Part shown: piece after piece, positions 51,971 through 60,927 of the stretch
How positions within the stretch are numbered: the first letter of the stretch is position 1
How the letters are laid out: each line of letters begins with the position of its first letter
DNA from: Nitrospirae bacterium MYbin3
GTDB taxonomy: Bacteria; Nitrospirota; Thermodesulfovibrionia; Thermodesulfovibrionales; Dissulfurispiraceae
Length of the DNA stretch: 64,000 nucleotides
Direction: 5' to 3'
Assembly: GCA_002753335.1 (NCBI GenBank)
Contig: PEAD01000010.1
Coordinates: 23,046 to 87,045 of the forward strand
Notes under the pieces: generated by a model
The model's input: the letters and a program-made list of their open reading frames with translations, nothing else
Databases searched by the model: none
What the model was told of the DNA's origin: nothing
Made by a program: the position numbers and the translations under genes

Positions 51971-52557
51971 TCTTTGCTCCTTCCATCCAAAAGCAATGTT
52001 AAAGCCTCGGCAGTTTTCAGACTCGAACTATTCCAGGGTCTCGGCCAAAGAATGTTTCTTATGCCCAAGCCTTCAGTAGCATTAATATTTACCGGACTGT
52101 CATCGACAAAAATATCAACCTTAGAAATCCATTTCAAAAAAGCGGATTTATCGCTGTCATAGTCCGGGATAGACTGCCCCTCTCTTTTAGAGGGAACAAA
52201 ATGAAAAGTCCTTATCCATCTGCCGAAATTCTTCAAAACCCATTGAGCTGAAGCTGAAGCCGCAAGCAGCGGGACCGCCGTAAGCGCGATGTGCCGAAAA
52301 TTATTGCCGTATTTCAAAAACCATTCCATAACTTCATCCGTCGGCTTCATTCGCTGATACATGGAAGAAAGACGATACTCGTCCAGAGAGTTCAAATAGT
52401 CGCCAAGCTGAACACCCAACAGCATATGAGGCGGGTTCTCATTAATCTGCCCGTATCTTAATTTGCATCCGTTATGCTCCCTTGTCCATTTCTGCTCAAA
52501 CCAGTCATGCATCAAGTTGTTGAGCACATCGTCAACGTCCCATGCTATCGTCTTCAT
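51967..52557 (-). CDS. HAD-superfamily hydrolase-like protein
   Basis: A 196-residue protein. The first motif WDVDDVLNNLMHD matches the HAD DxDx(T/V) nucleophile region, and IFVDDSPVNINATE is motif IV. The rest is compatible with a small Rossmannoid phosphatase, with TAVPLLAASASAQ between. It could dephosphorylate a sugar phosphate, for example the product of the adjacent NeuB-like condensation, by analogy with sialic-acid 9-phosphate phosphatases. It overlaps the ThDP gene by four bases. Specificity unknown. Confidence 0.7.
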   Translation of the reverse strand: MKTIAWDVDDVLNNLMHDWFEQKWTREHNGCKLRYGQINENPPHMLLGVQLGDYLNSLDEYRLSSMYQRMKPTDEVMEWFLKYGNNFRHIALTAVPLLAASASAQWVLKNFGRWIRTFHFVPSKREGQSIPDYDSDKSAFLKWISKVDIFVDDSPVNINATEGLGIRNILWPRPWNSSSLKTAEALTLLLDGRSKE

Positions 52558-52563
52558 CCTGTT

Positions 52564-54093
52564 TTACGAAACCGGCTTAAGCAGCCAGTCCGACCAAAAG
52601 GTAAGGGCGGTTTTCCTGTTTTTATTGTTTATCACATCGAGGTCATCATAAAAAGAGTCGTCATTATAGTGGGTGGTGGATATCTCCTCGAATATCGTTC
52701 CCCCGGCAGAACTGAAGCTATGCTTTTTATCTCTTTCAACTATCACCATCTCGCCCGCCTTGCAGCGCCTCTCTTCTCCATCGAGGCTAACCGCCATATC
52801 GCCGTACAGCACATGAAAGGTTTCTTCCTTCTTCTTGTGGCGGTGCACAGGATGCTTCTGTCCGGGCAACAATATTATCAGCTTCTTGCAGTATTCCCGG
52901 TTGATGCAGTTAATAATCGTCGCCCCCCACTCTTCGAACCTGTCCAGCCCATAATGATGAGATATTTCCATCTCGAGTTTGTCGGGCAGCACAACTCTGC
53001 TCTCGATAAGCAAGCAACTTATTTTTTTAACAATTACCAGGACCTTATCTCTTAAATTTGTAATATTTATATCGGCAATAAATACAGGCTGATCAGCATT
53101 TATGTCCTTATCCGCAACAAACTCAGAATATTTCGACATCTGGTTTGAAACCATCTGTCCCTCAAGATTAGGGATGGCAAAAAAGGTATTAAAGGCGTCA
53201 ACTCTTTCTCCCTTTTTAATATTCATCTTTGAAAAAACGCCCCTCTGCAACCCTCTTAAATCACTCATCTCTTTTTCTGTCCCCTCAAATCTTGTTTCAG
53301 AAATGCCGCACATGGCTAATGCTTCTTGTGCCGACTTAAGCCATGCGTCAATATTCTCCGGAGTTGAAGAATAGGCATTGATCGCATATTTATCAGTTTT
53401 TACCGCCACATGCCGCTCAAAAACCGATGCGCCTTTGCCTATAGCGATTTTTACCGCTTCGTAATTATCTGGAGACTCGTGGGTCGAATAGCCTACAGAC
53501 ACCTCCGGATATCTCTTTCTTAACAGGTCTATCTGGTTTAGCTGCATATTTTTTTTATCCGTCGGATATTCGCCTACACAATGCATCAGGCAAAAATCTT
53601 TATCCCTATGTTCAAAAAATGATACGACCTTATCTATGTCTTCCAATTCAGCTCCCGCTGTGGAGGCAATCAAAGGTTTCGAGGTTTTCACGATCCTCTC
53701 GAGCAGCGGCCAGTCTGTAAATGAACAGCTCGCTATCTTGATAATGTCATAGCCGTGCTTTTCTATAAGATCTACAGACCTCTCGTCAAATGGCGTACAC
53801 ATAGTTATAAATCCAAGCCTTTCAGCTTCATTCTTTAATTCAATAAACTGCTCTGCAGACAACTTCGTCTCGATAAAACGCTTCACATATTTAAAGTCTG
53901 TACTGTTCTTGAAATCCGGGTGAATGAAGGTATCTATATCCCTGTACTGAAATTTAAATGCAAACTTAAACGGGAACCTCTTGCAAACATTATGCATCTC
54001 TCTGATGATATTAAGGCCATGCACGACATCTCCCATATGATTATTAGCCATCTCAAAGATAAAAAGCCCGTTAAAATGTTCGCTGTTTTTCAT
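52564..54093 (-). CDS. NeuB-family sugar-acid synthase fused to a cupin domain
   Basis: About 509 residues from the ATG at 54093 (GGAAAGG upstream, one-base TAATG overlap with the aminotransferase-fold gene). Residues about 10-270 resemble the sialic/pseudaminic-acid synthase TIM barrel that condenses phosphoenolpyruvate with a sugar (FEMANNHMG, MCTPFDERSVD, YSTHESPDNY, ERHVAVKTDKYAINAYSSTP). About 275-355 looks like the SAF/antifreeze-like domain (LQRGVFSKMNIKKGERV). The C-terminal 150 residues are a cupin (HPVHRHKKKEETFHVLYGDM, KAGEMVIVERDKKHSFS). Relatives of this C-terminus occur in lyxose-isomerase-like cupins. A nonulosonate-type sugar is likely; identity unknown. Confidence 0.82.
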   Translation of the reverse strand: MKNSEHFNGLFIFEMANNHMGDVVHGLNIIREMHNVCKRFPFKFAFKFQYRDIDTFIHPDFKNSTDFKYVKRFIETKLSAEQFIELKNEAERLGFITMCTPFDERSVDLIEKHGYDIIKIASCSFTDWPLLERIVKTSKPLIASTAGAELEDIDKVVSFFEHRDKDFCLMHCVGEYPTDKKNMQLNQIDLLRKRYPEVSVGYSTHESPDNYEAVKIAIGKGASVFERHVAVKTDKYAINAYSSTPENIDAWLKSAQEALAMCGISETRFEGTEKEMSDLRGLQRGVFSKMNIKKGERVDAFNTFFAIPNLEGQMVSNQMSKYSEFVADKDINADQPVFIADINITNLRDKVLVIVKKISCLLIESRVVLPDKLEMEISHHYGLDRFEEWGATIINCINREYCKKLIILLPGQKHPVHRHKKKEETFHVLYGDMAVSLDGEERRCKAGEMVIVERDKKHSFSSAGGTIFEEISTTHYNDDSFYDDLDVINNKNRKTALTFWSDWLLKPVS

Positions 54094-55445
54094 TATCCTT
54101 TCCTGTTGCCGCAAAATGCCCTTATTTCTTCCGCCATAAAATCAATCATTGCATCACCGATTCCCGGATAGACGCCGATCCAGAAGGCATTTTCTGTGAC
54201 ACTATCGGTATTCCTGAGGTCTCCCACAATCCTGTAGCCTTTGCCTGTTCTCCTCATTTCATCAAAGCAGGGATGTCTTACGATATTTCCTGCAAAGAGC
54301 ATCCTTGTCTGTATTCCTCTATCTTCAAGGTGATTTACAATCTCATCCCTTGTAAATCCGGCGTCTTCTCTCAGCGTAAGCATAAAACCGAACCAACTGG
54401 GGTCGGTACCTGCAGTCGCCTCGGGCAAAATGAACCTGTCCGACAGACCCGCCAAACCATCCCTTAAGAGCTTCCAGTTCTTTTTCCTTGCCTTTATAAA
54501 ATCAGGCAGCTTCTCGAGTTGAGCGCATCCTATTGCGGCCTGCATTTCTGTGGCTTTTAGATTATAGCCAAAATGGGAGTAAACATATTTATGGTCATAC
54601 CCAAAAGGCAGTTCTCCAAGCTGTTGTTTAAAGCGTTTTTTACATGTATTATCATGACCGGAACTACACCGGCAGTCTCTTCCCCAATCCCTCAATGATT
54701 GGATTATTATCCCAAGATCCACGCTATCTGTATATACCGCCCCACCTTCGCCCATAGTTATATGATGCGGGGGATAAAAACTTGAGGTGCCCAAATGGCC
54801 GGCAGTGCCCGTAAACCTCCATTCACCGTTGTCCAAGTACCTTGAACCGAGGGCATCGCAGTTGTCCTCTATCAGCCATAGATTATACTTATCGCAAAAG
54901 TTTTTTACCGTCTTTATATCGAAAGGATTGCCGAGTGTATGGGCAACCATAAGCGCCCTTGTTTTATCCGACAAGGCTGATTCCAATTGATCACAATCTA
55001 TGTTATACGCCGGCAATGTTATATCCACAAAGACAGGCTCAGCACCGTATTGAATGATAGGCGCAATAGTTGTTGGAAAACCGGCAGCAACGGTTATAAT
55101 TTCATCACCTTTATTGATCCTTTTCTCTCCAAGCTTATACGAAGTAAGCGCCGCAAATGCAAGGAAATTGGCCGACGAACCAGAATTTACCAGCAAACTG
55201 TATTTGACCCCCAGAAACTCTGCAAATGTCTTTTCGAATTGCTCTGCATAATCCCCTGATGTGAGCCAGAAAGCGAGCGATGCATCTATAAGGTTAAGTA
55301 TCTCTTTTTCATCAAAAACCCGGCCTGCATACTTAATCCTCGACTTGCCGGGAATAAAAGGGGCATTTAGGGCAGTTTTGTGCACTTCTTCATAATATGT
55401 CTTTGCATTCAAAACAATTTCTTCTTTGAGTTTATCGGCAATCAT
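54093..55445 (-). CDS. rfbH: CDP-6-deoxy-4-ketoglucose 3-dehydratase (E1)
   Basis: A 450-residue member of the DegT/DnrJ/EryC1 fold that uses pyridoxamine phosphate and a [2Fe-2S] cluster to remove the C3 hydroxyl of CDP-4-keto-6-deoxyglucose, with a reductase (E3). The usual Schiff-base Lys is replaced by His in SSFYPPHHITMGEGGAVYTD (His 227-228), the E1 hallmark. The cluster cysteines appear at C258, C260 and C268 (DCRCSSGHDNTCKKRF) plus C196 (NCDALG), matching the family spacing. It overlaps rfbG by 14 bases. The E3 partner is not in the window. Confidence 0.94.
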   Translation of the reverse strand: MIADKLKEEIVLNAKTYYEEVHKTALNAPFIPGKSRIKYAGRVFDEKEILNLIDASLAFWLTSGDYAEQFEKTFAEFLGVKYSLLVNSGSSANFLAFAALTSYKLGEKRINKGDEIITVAAGFPTTIAPIIQYGAEPVFVDITLPAYNIDCDQLESALSDKTRALMVAHTLGNPFDIKTVKNFCDKYNLWLIEDNCDALGSRYLDNGEWRFTGTAGHLGTSSFYPPHHITMGEGGAVYTDSVDLGIIIQSLRDWGRDCRCSSGHDNTCKKRFKQQLGELPFGYDHKYVYSHFGYNLKATEMQAAIGCAQLEKLPDFIKARKKNWKLLRDGLAGLSDRFILPEATAGTDPSWFGFMLTLREDAGFTRDEIVNHLEDRGIQTRMLFAGNIVRHPCFDEMRRTGKGYRIVGDLRNTDSVTENAFWIGVYPGIGDAMIDFMAEEIRAFCGNRKG

Positions 55446-56517
55446 ATATAGGTTCCATATCCCGCATATAGGATTTTATGTTGTCTTTGCTTGACACTGA
55501 TTTGTGCTCATAAAATTCCTTATACCATCCAACCGTCATTGATATCGCTTTTTTTATCCCCCAAACCGGCTTCCAGCCAAGCCTTGTGTATGCCTTGGAG
55601 CAATCCAGTTTTAGCAAACTTGTTTCATGAAACTCGGCAGCATTTTTTGAAGCTTCGTATTTCACCTTATTCCATTCCAAAGCAACCTTTTCTACAACAC
55701 TTTCTACATCTATACTCCCTTCATCATAGGGGCCAAAATTCCATGCCCCGGCAAATTCTTTTTTCCCTTCAAACAGTCTTTGCGCCAGCATCATATACCC
55801 TGAAAGAGGTTCAAGGACATGCTGCCACGGCCTCGTTGACCTTGGACTCCTGATGATTACAGTTTCATTTTTATTGGCCGATTTCATAATGTCTGGTATC
55901 AGTCTGTCAACAGCCCAGTCGCCCCCGCCAATTACGTTTCCTGCCCGAGTGCTCGCTAAAAGAACTTTATGGGACTTGCCGTATTCATCCAAATTAAAAT
56001 AAGAAACCCTGTATGAATTTGTTATAAGTTCTGCGCAGGCCTTAGATACGCTGTAGGGATCATGTCCACCAAGCTCGTCAGTCTCTCTGTATCCGCAGAC
56101 CCATCCTTTATTCTCATAGCATTTATCGCTCGTTATATTTACTATTGCTCTAACATCTCCGGTAAAGCGACATGCCTCGAAAATATTTATTGTGCCCATA
56201 ATGTTGGTCTCAAGGGTTTCTACCGGATTATTGTAGGAATACCTCACTATAGGCTGTGCTGCCAGATGAAAAATTATTTCGGGCTTATGTTCCTTGAAAA
56301 CAGAAATCAGCTTATCCTTGTCTCTGGTATCGCCGACAATTGATGTAATATCCATTTGCAGCAATGCATAATGGTTGGGGATTGTCGGAGGCTCTTTGGA
56401 ATAGCCTACAACATTCGCTCCAAGCTCTTTAAGCCATAAACAAAGCCATGAGCCCTTAAAGCCGGTGTGGCCGGTAACTATGACATTTTTGTCTTTCCAA
56501 AAGTTTTTATCGATCAT
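55432..56517 (-). CDS. rfbG: CDP-glucose 4,6-dehydratase
   Basis: About 361 residues from the ATG at 56517 (GGAG upstream); a TTG 15 bases upstream is the alternative. Extended SDR with VTGHTGFKGSWLCLWL, the diagnostic CDP-glucose dehydratase segment, LAAQPIVRYSY, TSDKCYEN and YSVSKACAE (catalytic Tyr and Lys). It converts CDP-glucose to CDP-4-keto-6-deoxyglucose with bound NAD+. It feeds RfbH directly, and the two genes overlap. The glucose-1-phosphate cytidylyltransferase (RfbF) is not seen in the window. Confidence 0.94.
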   Translation of the reverse strand: MIDKNFWKDKNVIVTGHTGFKGSWLCLWLKELGANVVGYSKEPPTIPNHYALLQMDITSIVGDTRDKDKLISVFKEHKPEIIFHLAAQPIVRYSYNNPVETLETNIMGTINIFEACRFTGDVRAIVNITSDKCYENKGWVCGYRETDELGGHDPYSVSKACAELITNSYRVSYFNLDEYGKSHKVLLASTRAGNVIGGGDWAVDRLIPDIMKSANKNETVIIRSPRSTRPWQHVLEPLSGYMMLAQRLFEGKKEFAGAWNFGPYDEGSIDVESVVEKVALEWNKVKYEASKNAAEFHETSLLKLDCSKAYTRLGWKPVWGIKKAISMTVGWYKEFYEHKSVSSKDNIKSYMRDMEPIYDCR

Positions 56518-56554
56518 GCATGCAATCTCCAAACTGCGCTATCTTAACATTAAC

Positions 56555-58111
56555 TTAAGTTCTCACAGAATTGTATACGACTCTTCTTAATGTCTTCAAC
56601 TCCAGACCTGTCTTCTTTAAAACCGCATCGAATATTTCGATATCGTCGCGCTCAAAGCTTCCGGTATAAAGAAGCGCGGCAAAATATCCGCTGATGTATG
56701 CCGTTAAATAAAATGGCATCATCCAGAAATAAAGAGGCAGGCTCTTTGCAACCAAATAAACGACCACCCCGACCAATACGGCCGCTATAATAGGCTTTAT
56801 GTACTGGATCGTAAACGGATGTGTCCGGCTGGTCCTATACAGCAGCAGCAAAACAACAAGGTTTGACGCAATATATGAAATTATCGTTGCAACAGCGGCT
56901 CCTGCGCTGCCCATGCCGAAATGCTTTATTAGTATATAGTTGAGGATTATATTTAACGCCGCAGCTGCCGCAGAAACCTTCATCAGCATGCCAGGCTTTC
57001 CGATCACCAGCATAAGCACCCCGGTAGTTCCCATCATAGCGCTGAACAAAAACCCGGCAGATAAAATTCGCAGCGACAAGGCAGAATCCGCATAATTCGT
57101 ACCGAACAAAAAAGATACCGTCATCTCGGGGAAAAAGAACAATACAAAAAATATCGGGAAGGTGGCCGAAAATAGCCATTTGGTCAAAACCTGATATGTC
57201 CTATTTAAATCCTTATGCTCATTCCTCGAATAAAGCTCTCCTGCAATCGGCAAAAAGGCAAATTCCATCGCATTTATAGGGAAAAGCAATAATTTTGCAA
57301 GAGACATGCTTACGTTATAAATGCCCACCTCCTCGGCAGGTTCATATCTTCCGAGTATCAAGGTATCGCCCCATAACATAATGATTCCGAGCATATTAAG
57401 TATAAGCAGATTAACGGCAAATTTTATAAAATCCCTTCCGGTTTCTGTATTAATATCAGCATCGACAACAGTCTGATGGACTCTTCTGAAATAATAAATC
57501 CCGATTAAGAGCGCAGCCAGGATCATTGCTCCGGTAAAAGCCCAGACAATGTTCAGAAGGGAGAATTTTAGAAAAACAAATGACAACAAAAAAACAAGAA
57601 ATACAAGCGGTTGGCCTATATCGAGAAGCAGCACTTTAGGATAAATAATATTATAGCCCCTTAAGATACCGATGAAGATATTAGCCATGACAGATGAAAA
57701 AACAAACAAGGATATTATTACCAAAAACGAAGCTATATCGGGTTTGTAAAATATGTGTTTTGATATGAGATCCGAAAAAATTATCAAACCAAAAGCCGCA
57801 ATTATGCCGGACAGCAACCCTGACTTCAGGGCAAACCCCGATATGAACGCAGCTCTTTTTTTATCATCTTTGCCGAAGCATATGGATATATATCTTGGAA
57901 CTGCTTCATGTATGCCGAGCAATGCAACGGCAGAAACAAGGCCACCTATCGCTATCAAAATAGAATAAACACCGAACTCCTCTTTTGTAAGGTTCCTTAC
58001 AATAATAAGACGGGTAACAAACCATATCAGAATACTTAAGATTGAACCTATAAAGACGAGCGTAGAGCCTTTGATAGCCCTTCTTAATGAAGATTTAACC
58101 GTATCGGACAT
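56555..58111 (-). CDS. Polysaccharide flippase of the Wzx/MurJ-like MOP superfamily
   Basis: A 518-residue inner-membrane protein with about 12-14 predicted membrane helices. The N-terminus (KGSTLVFIGSILSILIWFVTRLIIVRNLTKEEFGVYSI) and internal segments (NMLGIIMLWGDTLILG, LPIAGELYSRNE) are typical of O-antigen and exopolysaccharide flippases. It should move polyprenyl-linked repeat units across the inner membrane, in a Wzx/Wzy-type route. No Wzy or Wzz is recognised in the window. Located after rfbG by 38 bases. Confidence 0.88.
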   Translation of the reverse strand: MSDTVKSSLRRAIKGSTLVFIGSILSILIWFVTRLIIVRNLTKEEFGVYSILIAIGGLVSAVALLGIHEAVPRYISICFGKDDKKRAAFISGFALKSGLLSGIIAAFGLIIFSDLISKHIFYKPDIASFLVIISLFVFSSVMANIFIGILRGYNIIYPKVLLLDIGQPLVFLVFLLSFVFLKFSLLNIVWAFTGAMILAALLIGIYYFRRVHQTVVDADINTETGRDFIKFAVNLLILNMLGIIMLWGDTLILGRYEPAEEVGIYNVSMSLAKLLLFPINAMEFAFLPIAGELYSRNEHKDLNRTYQVLTKWLFSATFPIFFVLFFFPEMTVSFLFGTNYADSALSLRILSAGFLFSAMMGTTGVLMLVIGKPGMLMKVSAAAAALNIILNYILIKHFGMGSAGAAVATIISYIASNLVVLLLLYRTSRTHPFTIQYIKPIIAAVLVGVVVYLVAKSLPLYFWMMPFYLTAYISGYFAALLYTGSFERDDIEIFDAVLKKTGLELKTLRRVVYNSVRT

Positions 58112-58126
58112 ATTTATAATCCGGTT

Positions 58127-58831
58127 TTATTTACCAAAGATCAGCTTGAACGGCAATAATACAGCCTCTCTCACTATCTTCCTGCTCATCTTTGAGCTGC
58201 CTTCGCCACGTTCGTAGAATATTATCGGTATCTCGGCAATATTAGTTCCTGACTTATGTATCCTATAGACCATCTCTATCTGAAAGGCATAGCCGTTGGA
58301 CTTCACCAAATCGAGATTCAGCTCTTTAAGAGCTTTCCTTGTATAGCAACGGTAGCCGCTCGTCAGGTCGGTAAACTGTGTCAGCCCGAGAAGCGCCGAC
58401 GCATAAGCATTGCCGAACTTTGAAAGCAGGAGCCGCTTGAAATCCCAGCCTACAACGCTTATCGTATTCTGCATATAGCGCGAACCAACAACAAGGTCAT
58501 AGCCTTCTTTGCACTTATCTATAAAATTAGGAATCTCTGAAGGGTCATGAGAAAGATCGGCATCTATCTCGAAAAAAAGCCCGTACCCCCTGTCCAGCCC
58601 CCATTTGAAACCATTGACATACGCTGTTCCAAGCCCCATTTTACTGTCGCGCCTGATAAAGAAAACCCTTCCGCTTTTAACAATCCATGACTCGACCTTC
58701 TCGAAAGTCCCATCTGTAGAGTTGTCATCCACAACAAGAATATCAAGATAATCATATGCCAGCAGCCTCTCTATGATTCTGTCAACATTTTCGGCCTCAT
58801 TATAGGTCGGCAAAATAACAAGAACTCTCAT
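58127..58831 (-). CDS. DPM1-like polyprenyl-phosphate glycosyltransferase (GT2)
   Basis: A 234-residue GT2 enzyme similar to dolichol/polyprenyl-phosphate mannose synthase: LVILPTYNEAENVDRII, VVDDNSTDGTFEKV, EIDADLSHDPSEIPNFI and VVGSRYMQ. No C-terminal membrane helices, like the soluble bacterial forms. It likely makes polyprenyl-phosphate-hexose for a membrane glycosyltransferase or a flippase pathway. It overlaps the GT4 gene by four bases (ATGA). The N-terminal half of the protein at 22992 is a paralogue. Confidence 0.92.
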   Translation of the reverse strand: MRVLVILPTYNEAENVDRIIERLLAYDYLDILVVDDNSTDGTFEKVESWIVKSGRVFFIRRDSKMGLGTAYVNGFKWGLDRGYGLFFEIDADLSHDPSEIPNFIDKCKEGYDLVVGSRYMQNTISVVGWDFKRLLLSKFGNAYASALLGLTQFTDLTSGYRCYTRKALKELNLDLVKSNGYAFQIEMVYRIHKSGTNIAEIPIIFYERGEGSSKMSRKIVREAVLLPFKLIFGK

Positions 58832-59919
58832 TTAAACTCCACCCGGTTTTTATCGATCTGATTCACAAGCAAACCCTCCATAGCTTTAGCGCTTTCGGCC
58901 CATGAGAATTTTTTTGCATGATTTATCGCATTAATAGAAACCCTGCACAGCAATTTTTTATCAGTCAACAATGCAGAAATCTTTTCCGCAAGCGCCGCAA
59001 TATCTCCGCGAGAAACAAGAAATCCGGTCTCTCCGTCTATAACAGAATCTCTTAGGCCTTCGACATTATAGCCTACAACGGGGGTTCCGGCCATATTAGC
59101 CTCTATCACCACCTGCCCCCATCCCTCACGAATGCTTGGAACTATAAGCAACGATGCCTTTCTCAGCAACTCGTATTTGAGCTCTCCGGTCACATAGCCT
59201 AAAAATTGCAGATCTTTTACATCTTTGTATTTAGATTCAAGCCTCTGCCTTTCCTCTCCGTTCCCGGCCACATACATTGCAAGCTCAGGCTTTTTCTGTT
59301 TAGCCAGAAGAAACGCCTTTATCGCCTGCTCCGGATTTTTAGTCTTAGTCAGTCTTCCCAGATACATGACAACAGGCTCAAAAATTTCTTTAGGGGAGAA
59401 ATCTATCTGCGCTGCCCCGTTCGGAACTATCGCTATTTCCTTGCCCTCAAAACCATTAGCAATGAGATCTGCCTTAGTTGATTCCGAGACCGCAACCACA
59501 AGCTTTGCCTTGTAAAGCCTCAGCATGAAAAGCTCTACCGCCTTGAAAATATGCCCCACAGCTCCCATCTGGGCGCACCAAAAATCCCGGTACAGCTGGT
59601 GTATAAGCATTATGGAATTCTTAAATCCAACAGTCATAAAACCGATGCCGTTGAACTGGTCTATAATCAGGTCATATTTTCCCCTCTCCCGCAGTGCAAA
59701 AAGAAAACCGCTGACATGCGTAGTCAGTTCAGAGCCTCCTCTTATGTAACAAATGCGGTCAATAGTTTCTTTACGCTCTGAGCCTTTGAAATATGCCGAA
59801 AAGTGCGTTATTTGATATTTATCCGCAAGCCGTTTAAATATCTCGTGCGTATAAATCTCGGCTCCGCCAGAATCAGGGTTTCTGATATCACGCCTGTTGA
59901 GGATAAGTATTTCCTTCAA
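58828..59919 (-). CDS. Family 4 glycosyltransferase
   Basis: A 363-residue GT-B enzyme. The N-terminal domain has RDIRNPDSGGAEIYTHEIF; the C-terminal nucleotide-sugar domain has VMYLGRLTKTKNPEQAI, VPSIREGWGQVVIEANMAGTPVVGYN (the E-x7-E region) and GLRDSVIDGETGFLV. Start is TTG at 59919, supported by AAAGGGA just upstream and the tight packing after the methyltransferase stop; no ATG alternative keeps the N-terminus. It probably adds a sugar during repeat-unit assembly. Confidence 0.9.
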   Translation of the reverse strand: MKEILILNRRDIRNPDSGGAEIYTHEIFKRLADKYQITHFSAYFKGSERKETIDRICYIRGGSELTTHVSGFLFALRERGKYDLIIDQFNGIGFMTVGFKNSIMLIHQLYRDFWCAQMGAVGHIFKAVELFMLRLYKAKLVVAVSESTKADLIANGFEGKEIAIVPNGAAQIDFSPKEIFEPVVMYLGRLTKTKNPEQAIKAFLLAKQKKPELAMYVAGNGEERQRLESKYKDVKDLQFLGYVTGELKYELLRKASLLIVPSIREGWGQVVIEANMAGTPVVGYNVEGLRDSVIDGETGFLVSRGDIAALAEKISALLTDKKLLCRVSINAINHAKKFSWAESAKAMEGLLVNQIDKNRVEFK

Positions 59920-59920
59920 T

Positions 59921-60898
59921 TTATAATCCCTTTAAACTGTCTTTTACCGCCAAAACCTCGATCGTACCGCCCCGCTTAAAAAAATAGGCTTCAATTAGAG
60001 ATAATGCAAAAGATAGAGGGATGTAAACGGGCAACAAGAGCAGTGTAAAAAATACCTCAAAAAGCGAGGCCTTGCTGCAATCATTCGCATATGAGGAGGA
60101 ACTCTTAAGAAATAAATAAACTGCATTAACACTCCTGAAAGACCTATTTAACAGTGTTTGCAGCCAGCCGTATGGGTTATATTCCATATTGAAATGATTA
60201 ACACTAATTATTCTGAAAGAATTGTCTGTGAGCAATTTGCAGAGCCCTTTAGGGGTAAAATGATTGAGGTGGTACGGCGGATCCAGATGAAACCACCAGC
60301 GCTTGCCAAAAACAGCCTGCAGACTCAAAATATTCGGCACAGCCATATAAATATAGCCGTCCTCACGAAGCAAATTTAGGCATCTTCTAATAATGGCTAA
60401 CGGATCGTGCATATGCTCCAAAACATGGTTTACTGTTATAACATCAAAGCTATTTGCAGGAAAATCTAACCTGCCGGTCTTATCACTCACAACCTTAATG
60501 TTATAAATGCTTGATACGCATTTAGCAGTGACATTATCAAATTCTGTTCCTACAACATCCCATCCGTCTTGCGCCATGATATGAAGAAAAAGCCCTCTGC
60601 CGCATCCAATATCAAGTATTCTGCCTTTTTTTATGAACCGCTCTATAACATTTTTCCTGCGAATTCTGAATAAACGGATAATATATTCGACCAGAGGATT
60701 AAAGCGTTTTCCTACGTCAGACCTATATTCTGCATATAGCACTGACAACTCCTCCTGACCAAGTGTAGGAACCGTAATGCCCATCTTGCAAAGATCGCAA
60801 AAATACACTTCAAATATCTTTCCGAGCCTATGTATATCTCCAAAAAGTTTTGCAGTTAAAGGTTTTTGGCAGATGCTGCAAACAACTGTATCGGTCAT
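59921..60898 (-). CDS. SAM-dependent methyltransferase with N-terminal Cys ribbon
   Basis: A 325-residue protein. A short Cys ribbon (CSICQ, CDLCK) leads into a class I methyltransferase domain (ILDIGCGRGLFLHIM, FDVITVNHVLEHMHDP). The C-terminal part includes a hydrophobic stretch (FTLLLLPVYIPLSFALSLIEAYFF) that may touch the membrane. Similar ribbon-methyltransferases modify sugars or lipid-linked intermediates. It is followed within two bases by the GT4 gene. Confidence 0.86.
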   Translation of the reverse strand: MTDTVVCSICQKPLTAKLFGDIHRLGKIFEVYFCDLCKMGITVPTLGQEELSVLYAEYRSDVGKRFNPLVEYIIRLFRIRRKNVIERFIKKGRILDIGCGRGLFLHIMAQDGWDVVGTEFDNVTAKCVSSIYNIKVVSDKTGRLDFPANSFDVITVNHVLEHMHDPLAIIRRCLNLLREDGYIYMAVPNILSLQAVFGKRWWFHLDPPYHLNHFTPKGLCKLLTDNSFRIISVNHFNMEYNPYGWLQTLLNRSFRSVNAVYLFLKSSSSYANDCSKASLFEVFFTLLLLPVYIPLSFALSLIEAYFFKRGGTIEVLAVKDSLKGL

Positions 60899-60927
60899 AT
60901 AGCTCGGGAAGTTAAAAAACGCATGGA

